64,000 nucleotides of DNA from Bacteroidetes bacterium UBA2664 (GTDB taxonomy: Bacteria; Bacteroidota; Rhodothermia; Balneolales; Balneolaceae): the NCBI GenBank assembly GCA_002359315.1, contig DEMS01000023.1, positions 62,001-126,000 on the forward strand, written 5' to 3'. The notes beneath the pieces were generated by a model. That model worked only from the letters and a program-made list of their open reading frames with translations, did no database searches and was not told the DNA's origin. The position numbers and the translations under genes were made by a program. Below, in pieces: positions 63,926 to 64,000 of this stretch (position 1 is the stretch's first letter; every line of letters starts with the position of its first letter).

Positions 63926-64000
63926 AATAAATACTACAAAATATCATACTGATCGGGATACTTCGCTATATATACTATGCTTAATTCGTAAATAAATATT

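Overview
The window looks like a chromosomal segment of a Gram-negative member of the Balneolota/Rhodothermota branch (Balneolaceae-like; inferred from gene content and the AT-rich coding style, not from a 16S gene). Pointers are an Oar-type TonB-dependent receptor, a C-terminal T9SS-type sorting domain, a DUF6090 protein, the DUF3822-rsmD-coaD order, folP next to cdaA, a CarB without its regulatory domain, many lipoproteins, and few Shine-Dalgarno sites. No complete transposase, integrase, phage or CRISPR array was seen.

Layout. 1-3000: beta-oxidation pair fadJ (cut by the window edge) and fadI. 3100: tRNA-Val(UAC). 3.5-12.2 kb: housekeeping genes, mostly on the minus strand (acyltransferase, YraN, GbsR-type regulator, degenerate zinc ribbon, aminotransferase, coaD, rsmD, DUF3822, pseudopilin-like protein, TPMT). 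12.3-17 kb: MATE exporter, SixA-like phosphatase, Dps, MscL and MscS, a stress and osmotic group with clear terminators. 17-29.6 kb: DUF349 protein, small barrel, glycosyltransferase pair, Oar-like receptor, NPP-type phosphodiesterase lipoprotein, FdxA, folP, cdaA, and the copper pair PCuAC/SCO. 29.6-36.3 kb: heptamer repeat, then TamA-TamB. 36.3-40.1 kb: LysR regulator, isocitrate dehydrogenase, SbtB-SbtA. 40.1-44.3 kb: carAB with a terminator hairpin in its leader that is overlapped by a candidate leader peptide. 45.8-53.1 kb: a minus-strand run of exported enzymes downstream of an AraC regulator.

54-63 kb is an accessory region. It holds a large sensor kinase coupled to DUF6090 and a 1158-residue CotH/lamin-tail protein. 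It is bounded on the left by a decayed copy, and on the right by the intact copy, of a tRNA-Pro locus. Gene remnants surround it: a RadC N-terminus, GIY-YIG tails and a partial tRNA duplicate. A lipoprotein at the right edge repeats a domain of the CotH protein; I do not recognise this domain.

The best candidates for something new are (1) the carAB leader, which resembles PyrL-type attenuation, (2) the domain shared by the CotH protein and the lipoprotein, (3) the tRNA-Pro-flanked segment with its decayed genes, and (4) two independent +1 shifts in runs of five G/C (kinase signal peptide and GIY-YIG remnant). None of these could be tested here by search or experiment.
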